Source: Scalesia atractyloides
Lineage: Eukaryota; Streptophyta; Magnoliopsida; Asterales; Asteraceae
Direction of reading: 5' to 3'
Assembly: GCA_947069175.1 (NCBI GenBank)
Contig: CAMTDV010000027.1
Location: forward strand, 40,995,369-41,059,368
Length of the DNA stretch: 64,000 nucleotides
Shown here: positions 10,454 through 21,487 of the stretch, one piece after another
Layout: each line of letters starts with the position of its first letter
How positions within the stretch are numbered: position 1 is the first letter of the stretch
Position numbers and translations under genes: made by a program
The notes under the pieces: model-generated
Seen by the model: the letters and a program-made list of their open reading frames with translations, nothing else
Database searches by the model: none
What the model was told of the DNA's origin: nothing

Positions 10454-11845
10454 TTAGGGTAAGTGGTCATCCCAACTTCCACCTAAATCAATCACACATG
10501 CCCTAAGCATGTCTTCCAGTGTCTGGATAGTACGCTCACTTTGACCATCATTCTGGGGATGGTAAGCCGTACTAAAGTTCAATTCTGTGCCTAAAGATTG
10601 TTGGAAACTTTTCCAAAAGTGAGATGTGTATCTAGTATCTCTATCAGATATAATAGATACCGGCACACCGTGTAGGGACACTATCTTGTCCACATATAAC
10701 TTAGCCAAGTTATCTGAAATATACGTCTCTTTAATTGGCAAGAAATGAGCTGACTTAGTCAGCCTATCCACTATGACCCCAATAGTGTCATTTCCACTTT
10801 TGGTCTTAGGTAACTTGGTAATCAAGTCCATAGTTACCATTTCCCATTTCCAAGTGGGAATTTCAAGTTGTTGTAGAAAACCGGACGGTTTCTGATGTTC
10901 GGCCTTAACTTGCGAACACATCAGACACTTAGCTACATAAGTGGCTATGGATTTCTTCAAACCCATCCACCAATAATTCTTCTTCAAGTCTTGATACATC
11001 TTGTCACCTCCCGGGTGAACCGAGTATCTTGAATTGTGCGCTTCTTGGAGGATTAGATCTCTAAGTCCTCCAAAGATCGAAACCCAAGTTCTATCATTAA
11101 ATCTTAGGATTCCATCCTTTCCAGGCGCTAACTGATCAACAGTTCCGCCTAATCCCTCATTAGGGATATTAGCCTCTAATAAGGCTTGCTTTTGCGCATC
11201 TAGTAGCTTTTCATTTAAGCTATTTCTGAGCTCAATGCTCTTAGCGTTAATCCTAATAGGTTTAACCTTTTCCTTGCGACTTAAGGCATCGGCAACTACA
11301 TTTGCCTTGCCTGGATGGTAGCGAATCTCGCAATCATAATCATTAATAGTTTCCATCCAACGGCGCTGTCGCATATTCAATTCTTTCTGATTGAACAGAT
11401 GCTGGAGACTTTTATGATCAGTGTATATAACACACTTTATGCCATACAAGTAATGTCTCCACAATTTTAGTGCAAATACAACGGCACCCAGCTCCAAATC
11501 ATGGGTGGTGTAATTCTTTTCATGCACTTTTAATTGTCGTGATGCATAGGCAATTACCTTGCCATTTTGCATTAGCACACAACCAATACCGGTGTGTGAT
11601 GCATCACAATAAACAACAAAATTCTTAATACCCTCATGTAGAGATAACACAGGAGCGTTGCTCAATTTGTGTTTAAGAACCTCAAAAGATTCTTGTTGTT
11701 TTGGACCCCAATTATACTTAATATTCTTATGGGTCAAGGAAGTTAAAGGAGTGGATATTCTTGAAAAGTTCTCAATGAACCTCCTATAGTAACCAGCCAA
11801 TCCCAAGAAACTACGAACCTCCGTGGGGTCTTGGGCACTTCCCAA
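10454..11845 (-). pseudogene. RNase H-integrase (element B), long open segment
   Basis: This 463-aa segment starts in the RT connection region (TEVRSFLGLAGYYRRFIENF). It covers RNase H (YCDASHTGIG; LELGAVVFALK; YTDHKSLQHLF), the NDYDCEIRYHPGKANVVAD tether, the integrase zinc finger (NSRYSVHPGGDKMYQDLKKN; CLMCSQVKAEH) and the catalytic core (MDLITKLPKT, SDRDTRYTSHF, YHPQNDGQSERT). All catalytic Asp and Glu residues of RNase H and integrase are visible. The RT part upstream lies in other frames, so the polyprotein cannot be made in one piece. Confidence 0.88.
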
Positions 11846-12447
11846 TTCATTATGGCCTCAATTTCGGCGGTTTCCACTTGGATACCACGCTCACTTACCA
11901 TGTCTCCAAGAAATTGGACTTCTCTAAGCCAAAATTCGCATTAAGAGAACTTTGCATAAAGTTTCTCCTGCCTTAATAATTCTAGGATGCACCGAAGATG
12001 TTTCTCGTGATCATTTTGATTACGAGAATAGATAAGTATGTCGTCTATGAAGACAATGACAAACTTATCTAAATACGGCTTACAGACTCTATTCATGAGA
12101 TCCATGAATGCTGCTGGTGCATTTGTGAGCCCAAAAGGCATCACTAAGAATTCAAAATGACCATAGCGGGTCCTGAAGGCTGTCTTAGGAACATCTTTAC
12201 TTCTAACCTTCAGTTGATGATATCCTGATCTTAAATCTATTTTAGAAAAGTAACTAGCCCCTTGAAGCTAGTTGAATAAATCATCGATCCTGGGCAGAGG
12301 ATATCTATTCTTAATTGTTAGCTTGTTCAGCTCCCGATAGTTGATGCACATCCGCATTGATCCGTCTTTCTTTTTAACGAAGAGGACTGGAGCTCCCCAA
12401 GGCGAGGAACTAGGCTAAATAAAGCCTTTCTCCAAGAGTTCGTCCAA
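11846..12447 (-). pseudogene. Reverse transcriptase core (element B), interrupted by stops
   Basis: The RT palm is readable across stops and shifts. The segment 11941-12144 gives MPFGLTNAPAAFMDLMNRV and FVIVFIDDILIYSRN with the FIDD catalytic box. Upstream, 12150-12440 matches the N-terminal RT of element A but has stops. It links the protease ORF (12448-13380) to the RNase H-integrase ORF. Confidence 0.83.
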
Positions 12448-13380
12448 TTAAACTCTTAACTCATTCATTTCGGTTGGAGCTAGCCTATATAGAGCTCTAG
12501 CTACGGGTGCTGATCCTGGTATGATATCTATTCTGAACTCCACTTGCCTATCTGGAGGTAGGCCTGGTAATTCTTCAGGGAAAACATCGGGATACTCCGA
12601 GATAACTGGTTGATCTTCAAGGTTTGGCTTTGGTTCATTTATGGTAACTTGTGCCATATAGATGACACAACCTCTTCTCAAACACTTGGATGCTTTAAAT
12701 AACGACACTTTTTCTGGCAGTCCATAGTGTGAGTCTCCAGGGATGGTGATCATTTCACCAGATGGGGTCTTAATCTCAATGAGCTTTTTATCGTAGGCAA
12801 TGCGGGCTTGGTTATGAGATAACCAATCCATGCCTAAGACAACATCGAACCCCGCCAATTTCATTGGCAAAAGAGAGATAGGGATGGAATGATTCTTAAT
12901 GGATATAGAGCATCCATCAAGTATGGAAGAAGCAGTTTCTAAGGTTCCATCGGCGAGTTCTATTTCATAAATTTTATCTAGAGTTCTTATGGGTAAATTT
13001 AATAGTTTACTAAACTTATGATCAACAAATGATTTATCCGCACCTGAATCAAAAAGAACTCTAGCATAAATATCATTAATGGGGAAAGTACCTGTTATGA
13101 CCTTATTGTCATTAACAGCTTCCTTAGCAATCAGCCGAAAGTCGCGTGCATTCCCCTTCTTAGCCTCTCCAGGCTTTGGATTATTATTCTTTGAACTCTT
13201 AGGGCAGTTAGTTGCAATGTGCCCTTTTTTGTTGCAGATATAGCATACAACATCCTTAAGATCTTTACAATCTAGGGTCTTATGCCCTCTCTTTTTACAT
13301 ATGCCACAAGGTCTAGCTTGTGGATCAGAAGTACACTGTCCCCAGTGTTTGCGGTTGCAAGTCTTGCAAAATGGCATCAT
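12448..13380 (-). pseudogene. Gag zinc knuckles and aspartic protease (element B)
   Basis: This 310-aa open segment contains Cys-rich knuckles at its N-terminus (CKTCNRKHWGQC, CGICKKRGHKTLDC, CYICNKKGHIATNC). A retropepsin-type protease follows with VLFDSGADKSFVDHKF (active-site D-S-G) and VVLGMDWLSHNQARI. It ends with the RT-proximal linker (FPEELPGLPPDRQVEFRIDI, APTEMNEL). The Met at 13380 is internal. It is the best preserved protease of the A/B family in this window. Confidence 0.87.
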
Positions 13381-13948
13381 AGCCGACTTGCCTTGGTTCC
13401 CTTTGAACCCAAATCCCCCTTATTTTTCTTATTAAACTTATGGGAGTTGTCATCTTCCCTCTTCCTTTTTCCGTCAGTTTCAGACTTAACTGACTTTTGT
13501 CTCACAAGGTCAAGGGTGAGAGAGAGAGAGATAGGTCTACAGCGGACCTATAGGTATTAGGCTGAGAAACCTTTACCATGCCCTTTATTTCGGGCGCTAA
13601 CCCATTAATAAAACGCGCAATGCGTTTGGATTCAGGGGTAATTAAATAGGAAATTAACCTAGATATAGAATTGAAATCAGAAACATACTTCCGACAGTCA
13701 AGGTTTTTCATTGATAGAGACAAGAAGTCTGTCTCTATTTTCTCCACCTCATATGGTGGGCAGTAGGTTTCCTTAATAAGGTCCACAAACTTGGACCATC
13801 CCAGATTATACAGGTATACTTTACCTGTAGACTGGATCATGGCCTTCCACCATATTAGGGCATCGCCCTTGAAGGATTGTGATACATACTTGACCACATC
13901 CTTTTCAGCACAGTCGTTGATGTCTACGATAGTCTCCATCTCGTCCAG
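13381..13948 (-). pseudogene. Gag capsid region (element B), left part of interrupted gag
   Basis: A Retrotrans_gag-type domain is visible: METIVDINDCAEKDVVKY, FKGDALIWWKAMIQSTGK, GWSKFVDLIKETY, RRISY-like and RFINGLAPEIKGMV segments (13502-13939). The coding sequence is interrupted at 13948 by the SIRE-type copia insertion and resumes at 26857. In element A the same stretch is continuous (about 3655-3700), which proves the junction. Confidence 0.87.
13944..13948. repeat. Target-site duplication TCCAG (left copy)
   Basis: TCCAG directly precedes the 5' LTR and recurs directly after the 3' LTR (26857-26861). Element A shows the single, uninterrupted equivalent (TCTAG) at the same point of gag. 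Confidence 0.95.
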
Positions 13949-14406
13949 TGTTGGAACTTTTGGAGACTGTTGGTACTTGATAAACCATAATTTGAGCTGA
14001 TTCTGAAATAGTTAGAAAAACAAAAAGGTCAAAAGTGCAACTTTGTGAAACATCTATGTAGGCGCGGCGTATTTAATAGTCCAGCATAATTATTAATTAC
14101 GTTGGATGATCAGTTTGTATAAATACTATGAACAATGAATGTATGTCCAAGTTTCTTGGACAGATTTTTGGTGATCTTCTTGTGTTGTGATTTTTGCTAT
14201 TGTGCTTTCATCCGAATATCCAGGTACTGTTATTGATTACATGTTATTAGGATTTCATATACAACACTAGTTGTTTGATCCAAACAAGATTCTTCATCTT
14301 CTTTGCTTGGTTTTTCTTAGTATTTGCACATTGTAAACAACTAATCCATAGTTGTTTGGGTGAAAACAATCAACCACTGTGATCTGAATCTGTTTTGGGA
14401 CTCACA
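13949..14406 (+). mobile_element. SIRE-type element, 5' LTR
   Basis: It begins TGTTGGAAC and ends GGGACTCACA, and matches 26403-26856. It includes a TATA box and a slightly decayed copy of a 25-bp palindrome at 14081-14105. Confidence 0.95.
14118..14126 (+). promoter_or_regulatory. TATA box of the SIRE-type 5' LTR
   Basis: TATAAATAC lies just downstream of the CCAGC...GTTGG palindrome. The same arrangement is at 26570-26578 in the 3' LTR. Confidence 0.7.
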
Positions 14407-14409
14407 ATT

Positions 14410-14422
14410 TGGTATCAGAGCC
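14410..14422 (+). other. Primer-binding site (tRNA-iMet) of the SIRE-type element
   Basis: TGGTATCAGAGCC, the sequence complementary to the 3' end of plant initiator Met tRNA, starts three bases after the 5' LTR. Confidence 0.93.
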
Positions 14423-15085
14423 TTTGTGCTCTTGATTGTTTGAGTTTTTGTTAAGATTTGTCAAGTTTTGAAGGTTTTACAAAAGTTCTCAAAGTTTCAT
14501 GGTTTTTCAAAATTTTGGGATTAAAATGGCTTGATCTTGTGTGTTTAATCTTTGGGTTGTTGTTAATCAGTAGTTTGGTAAACATTTTGGCCATTTAGCT
14601 GCAAAGAAACATGAATTTTGGGTCGTGTTTTGTGATTAGAGGGTTTTTGTTCGTACTAAAACCCTTCTGCACGTATTTAATGTTGAAGCTAGCGTAGATA
14701 TATTTGAAGTTGGCGTATTTATTTTGAATCTAGCATATTTAACTTGAATTTAGCGTAGTTAACAACTACGCTGGTTCTTAAATCAGCGGAGTTATAAAAT
14801 TGGCAGTGTAATTGTCCAGCGAATTTACTCGAAGGCGACTTCGAAATCAGTGATACGAATCCTCAGCGATTTTATCATGGTGTTCAGCGAAATTAACTAA
14901 ACCTTAGCTTGTTTTCGAATATCCAGCGGATTTAGCTTTTGTAGGACAAAATCTCCGATCCCATCAGCGTAATTGTTTCTAAGTGCAGCGTAATTAATCT
15001 CTGGTCCAGCGTATTTACCTCCTTGCGAGCGTAATTGTTCTCTGATTCAGTAAATCTCAGCGTAATTGATCATCTTTCATCCATC
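14423..15085 (+). other. Leader of the SIRE-type element with dispersed AGCG(T)A motifs
   Basis: There is no gene before the gag start at 15086. From about 14690 the leader is studded with variants of AGCGTAATTA / AGCGTATTTA / AGCGAATTTA (more than ten, some inverted as TTACGCT). The same motif fills the stretch between pol and ORF3 and forms the LTR palindrome. Confidence 0.75.
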
Positions 15086-16848
15086 ATGTCTCTCAATCAA
15101 CTCAATCCGATTGCTCAAGTCGAACTAGAAACTGCAACCGCCACAAGGCCACCAAAGTTGAAAGGTTCGGAAGATTTCCGTAGCTGGAAAACAGGATCAA
15201 GTCTTTTTTTGAGTATACCGATTATACTCAATGGATGTCAGTCACTATGGGCCCGCATGTTCCCATGATAATACGTGACGACATCCGTACTATCAATGAA
15301 GATCCTTCACCATTCACAGATGAAGATAGGACACTCATTCAACGTGACCGGAGGGCTCACGCTGTTCTCACTATGGCTCTGTCAAAGGATGATAACAATC
15401 TGTTTGAAGAATACACCTCGGCACATGAACTGTGGTTGGCTCTAATCGACCATTATGAAGGCAATGAGGAACTTAGGGAGAACAAACGAGACATGGTGCA
15501 GAAAGAATATGATATGTTTGGAAGTATTCGTGGCGAAAGATTGTCCGACCACATAAGCAGATTTCTGGGGGTGTTGACCAAGATGAAGAAGGTGGGAAAC
15601 CCAGTTGCAAATTATGCGTCGATCAAGAAGCTGCTAGATTCTCTACCAAAAGAGTGGAGTCTTCAATGCATGATGATTAAGAGAACTTTCCTCACCAGCA
15701 CAAATCCTGTTACTCTCTCAGAATTGATTAACACTTTAAAAGCCTTTGAAATGGACATCGTGAAACGAGAGATGAATCAAACCGGATATTCTCAGAATAC
15801 ATCTCTGCAAGCTGCTGCAACCTCGGTCCACAAGAATATGACATTTCTTGCTCCTGTCACCTCATGTGGATCAAATCCCCAAAGTGCTTTCGAATCCTAT
15901 TCAAATGCTTCCGCAAACTCTGTGAAGGCCTCGTCATCTTCTGAGAAGACCACCTTGGCCAACGACACTCAAGCACTTAAAATTTCCACTGAACATGTAG
16001 CTCTTTTTAATACTTTCTTAAGTAGCTATGAGGCGCTTATGTCAGGAGAGTTGAAGAGAGAATTTCTAACAGCAGAGGACATGTATCAAGTAGATCCAGA
16101 CGACATGGAGAAGATGGATCTGAAGTGGCAGATGGCAATGATCACTCTACGGTTGAAGAAATTCCAAGATAAAACAGGAAAGAGGTTGGCTCTTGGAAAT
16201 GCTGGATTTGACAAATCTAAGCTTAGATGTTATAACTGCAAAGACTTGGGCCACTTCAAAAGAGAGTGTCCGTTGCTGAAGAACGAGAATACCGAAATCA
16301 ACCAGACAAGGAGGCCGATTGCCATTGAAGGAAATAATAATGCTACTGAAAATAATCATAAGGCTTTAGTGGTGGAAGATTATGATTGGTCGGAGGAGAT
16401 AGCTGAGGCAAAAGGTGAAGTAAACAAGGCCCTTATGGAAAACGTTACCACTGTCTCTGCCACGTCTGCCTCAAATGATGTTGAAAAACAAACCTCCAAG
16501 ATTCCAAAAGATGACACTGGTTTGAAAAGCATCATCTCTCCTGCCTCAGAGAAGAGACAACAGAAAGCTGAAATGAATGAGTCGAAGCCTGCTGTTCAAG
16601 AAGTCATCAGTACCAGCAAGAATGCAGCGGTTGGAACATCCTCTACCGCCATGAAATCAGAAGCCGAAGATAAGGATTTGGTAAACAGCATTCGATATGA
16701 ATTTAAAGCAAAGTTGTGCTCAAAACCATGTTTGAACGTCGTGGCACACTACAAATCACTCAACCGTGATATAATTAAAGAAAAAGAAAAAGTTTTGAAA
16801 ATAAATCAAGAACTAAAAGAAAATGAGGCTGCATATCAGCGAAGTTGA
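15086..16848 (+). pseudogene. Gag of the SIRE-type element (one frameshift)
   Basis: The likely start is the ATG at 15086 (MSLNQLNPIAQVE). A shift near 15190-15205 moves the frame to the long open segment ending at 16848. That segment has the copia gag core (HAVLTMALSKDDNNLFEEYT, AHELWLALIDHYEGNEEL, LLDSLPKEWSLQCMMIK) and a CX2CX4HX4C knuckle, CYNCKDLGHFKREC, near 16227-16270. A charged, repetitive linker and a helical tail follow. The stop at 16846 is followed within 70 bp by the next frame, so a frameshift or stop splits a longer gag. Confidence 0.85.
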
Positions 16849-18041
16849 GTTCAACCATAGCTGAAATGTAGACTCTAAAGGAATTTGTTTTCAGAATAGA
16901 TTTTATCATAAATGATTTGACCGAAAAGCTAGAAAAATCTCAAAACGAAAACAATAAGTTACAAATCATTATTGATAAATGGAAAATTAGCCAAAAAGCA
17001 ATGGTTGACATTGTAAACAGCCAACGACCGACATTCATAAAGGATGGAATTGGATATAAAGATAAATTCGGAAACGAAAGAAAATTATTTCCTCCTCCGC
17101 ACAGCAAAATTTATGTTCCTATGCCATCTCCTCATCCTAAGAACGACTTAATCAATAAAAATGATCTTTTGGATCAAAGTATTTTTTATAAATCCAAAAA
17201 CAACACTAACCTTTCTGAAAGTTATGCAGATCTGTGCGAGAGTAAGGAAGATGTGTGCGATGGGGAAGATGATTGTGGAGGGATGAAAATAGGAATAGGC
17301 TATTCAGGCGACATTTATTCAACTGTTAACTGGTTCGCCTGGAATTGTGATAAGACGAACAAAATTTCTATTCGAGATAACTGTAATAGTTTATCTAGGA
17401 TGGATGATTGTAATAGCTGTATGCCTAAATTGACAATTCAGGATGACTGTAATGGCAATGTGCCTACACTTAAGGCTCACAACCAAAGGTTTGCTAAGGT
17501 TGAGGGTCATGACCTAAACTCTGCTCTCAATGATGAAAATATTATTCTTGAATCTCCTGTATTTGTGCCAGAGTTAAAGAAAAACAGTTTTGGAAAATTC
17601 CTTACAGAGGAAATTCCACAATTTGTTCCATCAGTTGCAGGTACATCAGAGATTGATAAAGATTTCACTGAAGATTCAAGCACAACAACTTCAGAAAGCG
17701 ATGAAGAAAGCTCAGATGAAAGTCAAGAATCAATTTCCTCATCAGACAGTGAGCACAGTGAAGTCGACATTGAAGATAAACATCATCCTGAAGAGAAACT
17801 GAAGAAAGCTAAAGATTCAAGTCACATTACATCATCAAACTCCTCAAGATGCTCCAGACTCTCATCACATACATCATCTTCACACTTAGCACCCAGGAAG
17901 AAAAGATCGAGTAAAAAACAACGTTTTCGCTATGGTCATTTAGGACATACGGTGAAACATTGTAAAAGCAAGAAATTTTCTAAACCTAGTCAAGATCTAG
18001 TTAAAAATTTTACTGATCAATTTGACAGTTTAAAGAAATAA
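16849..18041 (+). pseudogene. Gag C-terminal extension of the SIRE-type element
   Basis: The open frame 16917-18041 begins with a Lys/Glu/Asn-rich probable coiled coil (EKLEKSQNENNKLQIIIDKW), then a Pro-containing linker and acidic and Ser-rich stretches (DESSDESQESISSSDSEHSE). It ends in a degenerate second knuckle, FRYGHLGHTVKHC. The first Cys pair of that knuckle has become Phe/Tyr-Arg context, leaving only the His and last Cys. Long gag tails with a second knuckle are usual for this clade. Confidence 0.75.
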
Positions 18042-18163
18042 GTAAAATACATAGTTGATTCAACATGTTTTTGGAAAAGAAAAGACAACACTCTTGCTCA
18101 AAATCATGATAGAACGAATGTAAAGCAAGTCTGGGTTCCAAAAACTAGCTAATTGTACATATT

Positions 18164-18189
18164 TTGTTGTTGTTGTTGTTGTTGTTGTA
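18164..18189 (+). repeat. (TTG)n microsatellite at the gag-protease junction
   Basis: About eight TTG units follow two in-frame stops just after the VWVPKTS motif. Length change here would shift or separate gag and pol. Confidence 0.85.
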
Positions 18190-18219
18190 TAACAAAATAA
18201 AATTCAGAAATGGCTTCGG

Positions 18220-18705
18220 ATGCTCATGGAGTATATCTGGCATGTTGACAGCGGTTGCTCTAGGCACATGACCGGGCTAAAGGATCTGCTTACCATCTTT
18301 CGAGTTATTGATGGTGACTTTGTATCCTTTGCCGGAGACGAAAAGGGAGGAAAAATCATCAGAATGGGTGACGTCGTGTCAGAAGCACTCACTTTGGAGA
18401 ATGTGAACTATGTTCCAGAATTGTGTTACAATCTTATGAGTGTTTCACGAGTCTGTGACAAAGGAATCACGGTGCTGTTCAATGACACGAAGTGCTTTTT
18501 CCTCAAACCCGGTTACTCCGTCCCAAAAGAGATGATCATGCTTAGAGCTCCCCGTCAAAATAACACCTACGTGCTAAATATGAAGAATGCCAAATCAAAT
18601 GAGCCAATGACATGTCTTATGTCAAAAGCATCTGAATCGGAATCACTGCTGTGGCACAGGCGTTTGCGGCATGTGAATTTTAAGAACATAAATAAACTAA
18701 ATTAA
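18220..18705 (+). pseudogene. Protease and GAG-pre-integrase domain of the SIRE-type element
   Basis: The segment contains the copia protease motif WHVDSGCSRHMTG (active-site D-S-G at about 18244-18252), then LENVNYVPELCYNLMSVSR and the pre-integrase signature LLWHRRLRHVNFKNINKL near 18645-18700. The frame then meets a stop, and the integrase N-terminal Cys motif (CIACAQGKQHK) follows in another frame near 18752-18785. Confidence 0.87.
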
Positions 18706-19719
18706 ATCTAGTAAGAGGTTTACCTATGAAAGATTTTCCTTTCAGAAAAATGCATCGCATGTGCCCAAGGAAAGCAGCATAAAAAGCCTCATAAGTCCAA
18801 AGCAGTGAATACGATATCTGCTCCTCTGCAATTACTTCACATGGATCTTTTTGGCCCAATTAGCGTTTAAAGTTTAGCTAAAAGATCTTATTGTTTGGTG
18901 ATTACAGACAATTTCTCACGGTTTTCATGGGTATTCTTTCTTGAAGCCAAAAGCGAAACGACATCCATTCTGAAGAGCTTCATTCCCATGATTGAAAACG
19001 TGATCAAGCTGAAAGTCAACTCCATCAGAAGCGACAACGGAACTGAATTTAAAAATCATACGTTTGTCTCCTTCTGTGAAGATAAGGGAGTTCGCCTCCA
19101 ATACAGCGCTGCCAGGACTCCTCAGCAAAACGGGGTAGCAGAACGCAAAAACAGAACTCTCATCGAAGCTGCAAGAACTATGCTTGTCGACTCTAAGCTT
19201 CCCATAATCTTCTGGGCTGAAGCGGTCAACACAGCATGCTATGTTTTGAATCGTGTTCTTATCATCAAACATCACGGAAAGACAGCCTATGAACTACTTT
19301 TCAAAAGGAAGCCTCTGATAGATTTCTTCAAACCGTTCGGGTGTTCATGCACACTTCTCAAAACTGAAGACAATCTCATCAAGTTTGAAGCAGTCGGTGA
19401 CGTGTGCTACTTCATGGGCTATTCATCTTCTCAAAAGGCATATCGAGTCTACAAGAAACGGACCAAGATGGTGATTGAATCATACTACGTTGATTTTCAA
19501 GAAGGAAACTCCACTAACACTGGAAGCGCTCCGAACTGGTTTTATGACGTAGATATTATATTCAACACTTTCAGCATCAATGAACCCATCACTGAATCCG
19601 AACCTGCAGAACTACTCCATTGGAACCTTTGTTTGATGCCTCAGACATTGGTTTTACTCCGTTTACAACCCGTTTCACCCCTGCCTCTGCCTCTCCTACT
19701 CTTCCGGTGTTCAAAGTAA
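18706..19719 (+). pseudogene. Integrase of the SIRE-type element (interrupted)
   Basis: LLHMDLFGPI (first catalytic Asp, about 18833-18862) is followed by a stop before 18890. The open segment from 18895 gives VITDNFSRFSWVFF, the second Asp in SIRSDNGTEFKN and the Glu in PQQNGVAERKNRTLIEAART. It continues with HHGKTAYELLFKRKP and FKPFGCSC. After about 19600 the reading moves to another frame (19620-20081), then another, before RT. Confidence 0.88.
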
Positions 19720-20099
19720 ATGGTGACACATCTGCTGAGAATGCATCTAACATGATGACTCTTCTTCACAGTAGGCTGTGGATGAACCACGCAAAGAAGA
19801 CGAAACTCCAATCATCTACGTCGATGAACACTTTTCTAATCTGCCTCAACAAGTTGAAACTCACACCAATGGAGGGTACAAGACCAATCGAAACCATCCA
19901 ATTGAAAATGTCATTGGTTCTGTTGAAGATGGAGTTCGAACACGTGAACACATACCATCAACACATGACTGTATACAGCCTTTCTTTCGCAGTCTGTCCC
20001 AAGGGATATCGAAGAAGCTATTCAAGATTCAAGTTGGGTACAAGCTATGCAGGAATAATTGGCACAATTTCGAAAACTTAAAGTCTGAGAACTCGTTGA

Positions 20100-21487
20100 C
20101 CTACCAGACGGAAAGTATCCAATTGGTACCAAGTGGGTGTTTCGTAATAAGATGGATGCTCGTGGTGTAGTTATCAAGAATAAGGCTAGATTAGTGGTTC
20201 ATGGGTTTCGACAAGAAGAGGGGATTGACTACGAGGAAGTTTTTGCACCTGTTGCACGGTTAGAAGCCATCAGAATCTTCTTAGCCTATGCTTCGTTTAA
20301 AAACTTTAAGGTGTTTCAAATGGATGTAAAGAGTGCCTTTCTGTATGGGAAAGTGAAAGAAGAAGTTTATGTTTGTCAACCTCCAGGTTTTGAAGATCCT
20401 CATTCTCCCACGAAATACTACAAGCTTGACAAAGCTCTCTATGGCCTTCACCAAGCTCCTAGAGCATGGTACAAGACTTTGTCAACATATCTTCTAGAGT
20501 GTGGATACTCAAGAGGCAAAATTGACATGACTCTCTTCACAAAAAGGATTGGAGAAGATGTGATGTTGGTTCAAATCTACGTAGACGATATCATTTTTGG
20601 GTCGACAGATGAAGCCCTTTGCAGAGAATTCGAGAAGGTGATGAAAGCGAAGTTCGAGATGAGTATGATGGGAGAACTCACGTTTTTCTTAGGACTAGAA
20701 GTGAAGCAACGAAAGGATGGTATTCTCATTCATCAGGCTAAGTATATCAGAGATATTCTTTCCAAATACAACATGAATGACTGCAAATCAGCAAGCACTC
20801 CTTTTGCTGCTCAGACGGAACTCACTTCAGATCTTCAAGGAAAGCCAGTGAACAAATCTCTCTATCGCTCAATGGTTGGCTCGTTAATGTATCTGATCGC
20901 TAGTAGGCCTGACATAATGTGGGCTGTCTGTCTCTGTGCCCGCTTTCAGACGAATCCCAAAGAATCGCATGATGCTTCCGTCAAGAGAATCTTTCGCTAT
21001 CTCAAAGGAACTCCTTGGTTTGTGGTATCCTAAAGATAGTAATTTTGATCTAATAGCTTACTCTGACAGTGATCATGCAGGTTGCAAAGTAGACAGAAAA
21101 TCTGTCTCCGGAGGCTGCCAATTCTTGGGAAATCATCTTATTTCGTGGCAGAGCAAAAAGCAGACAACAATCTCTACATCTACCGCTCAGGCTGAATACA
21201 CGACAGCTTACAGTTGCTGTTCACAAGTCCTTTGGATACAAAATCAGTTGTTGGATTATGGGATCAACATCATGAAGACTCCAATATTCATCGACAATGA
21301 AGCGTGTCTGGGGATTGTGAAGAATCCTATCCACTACTCCAGAACGAAACACATCAAAATTCGCATTCATGCGATTAGAGATGCGTATGAGAAAGGATAC
21401 ATCCAAGTGGTGCTAGTGGATTCAGTGCAACAAAAAGCTGATATATTTACGAAAGCCTTCGATAAAGCTCGATTCAACCAGTTGTAA
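20100..21487 (+). pseudogene. Reverse transcriptase and RNase H of the SIRE-type element (one frameshift)
   Basis: RT: GTKWVFRNKMDARG (preceding the Met at 20137), QEEGIDYEEVFAPVARLEAI, FQMDVKSAFLYG, YGLHQAPRAWY and the catalytic Y-V-D-D box in QIYVDDIIFGS. The frame shifts near 21015-21025 within YLKGTP. RNase H continues to 21487 with LIAYSDSDHAGCKVDRKS, ISWQSKKQTTISTSTAQAEY, IFIDNEACLGI and the terminal QQKADIFTKAFDKARFNQL. The stop is TAA at 21485. Catalytic residues are intact; only the shift separates the domains. Confidence 0.9.
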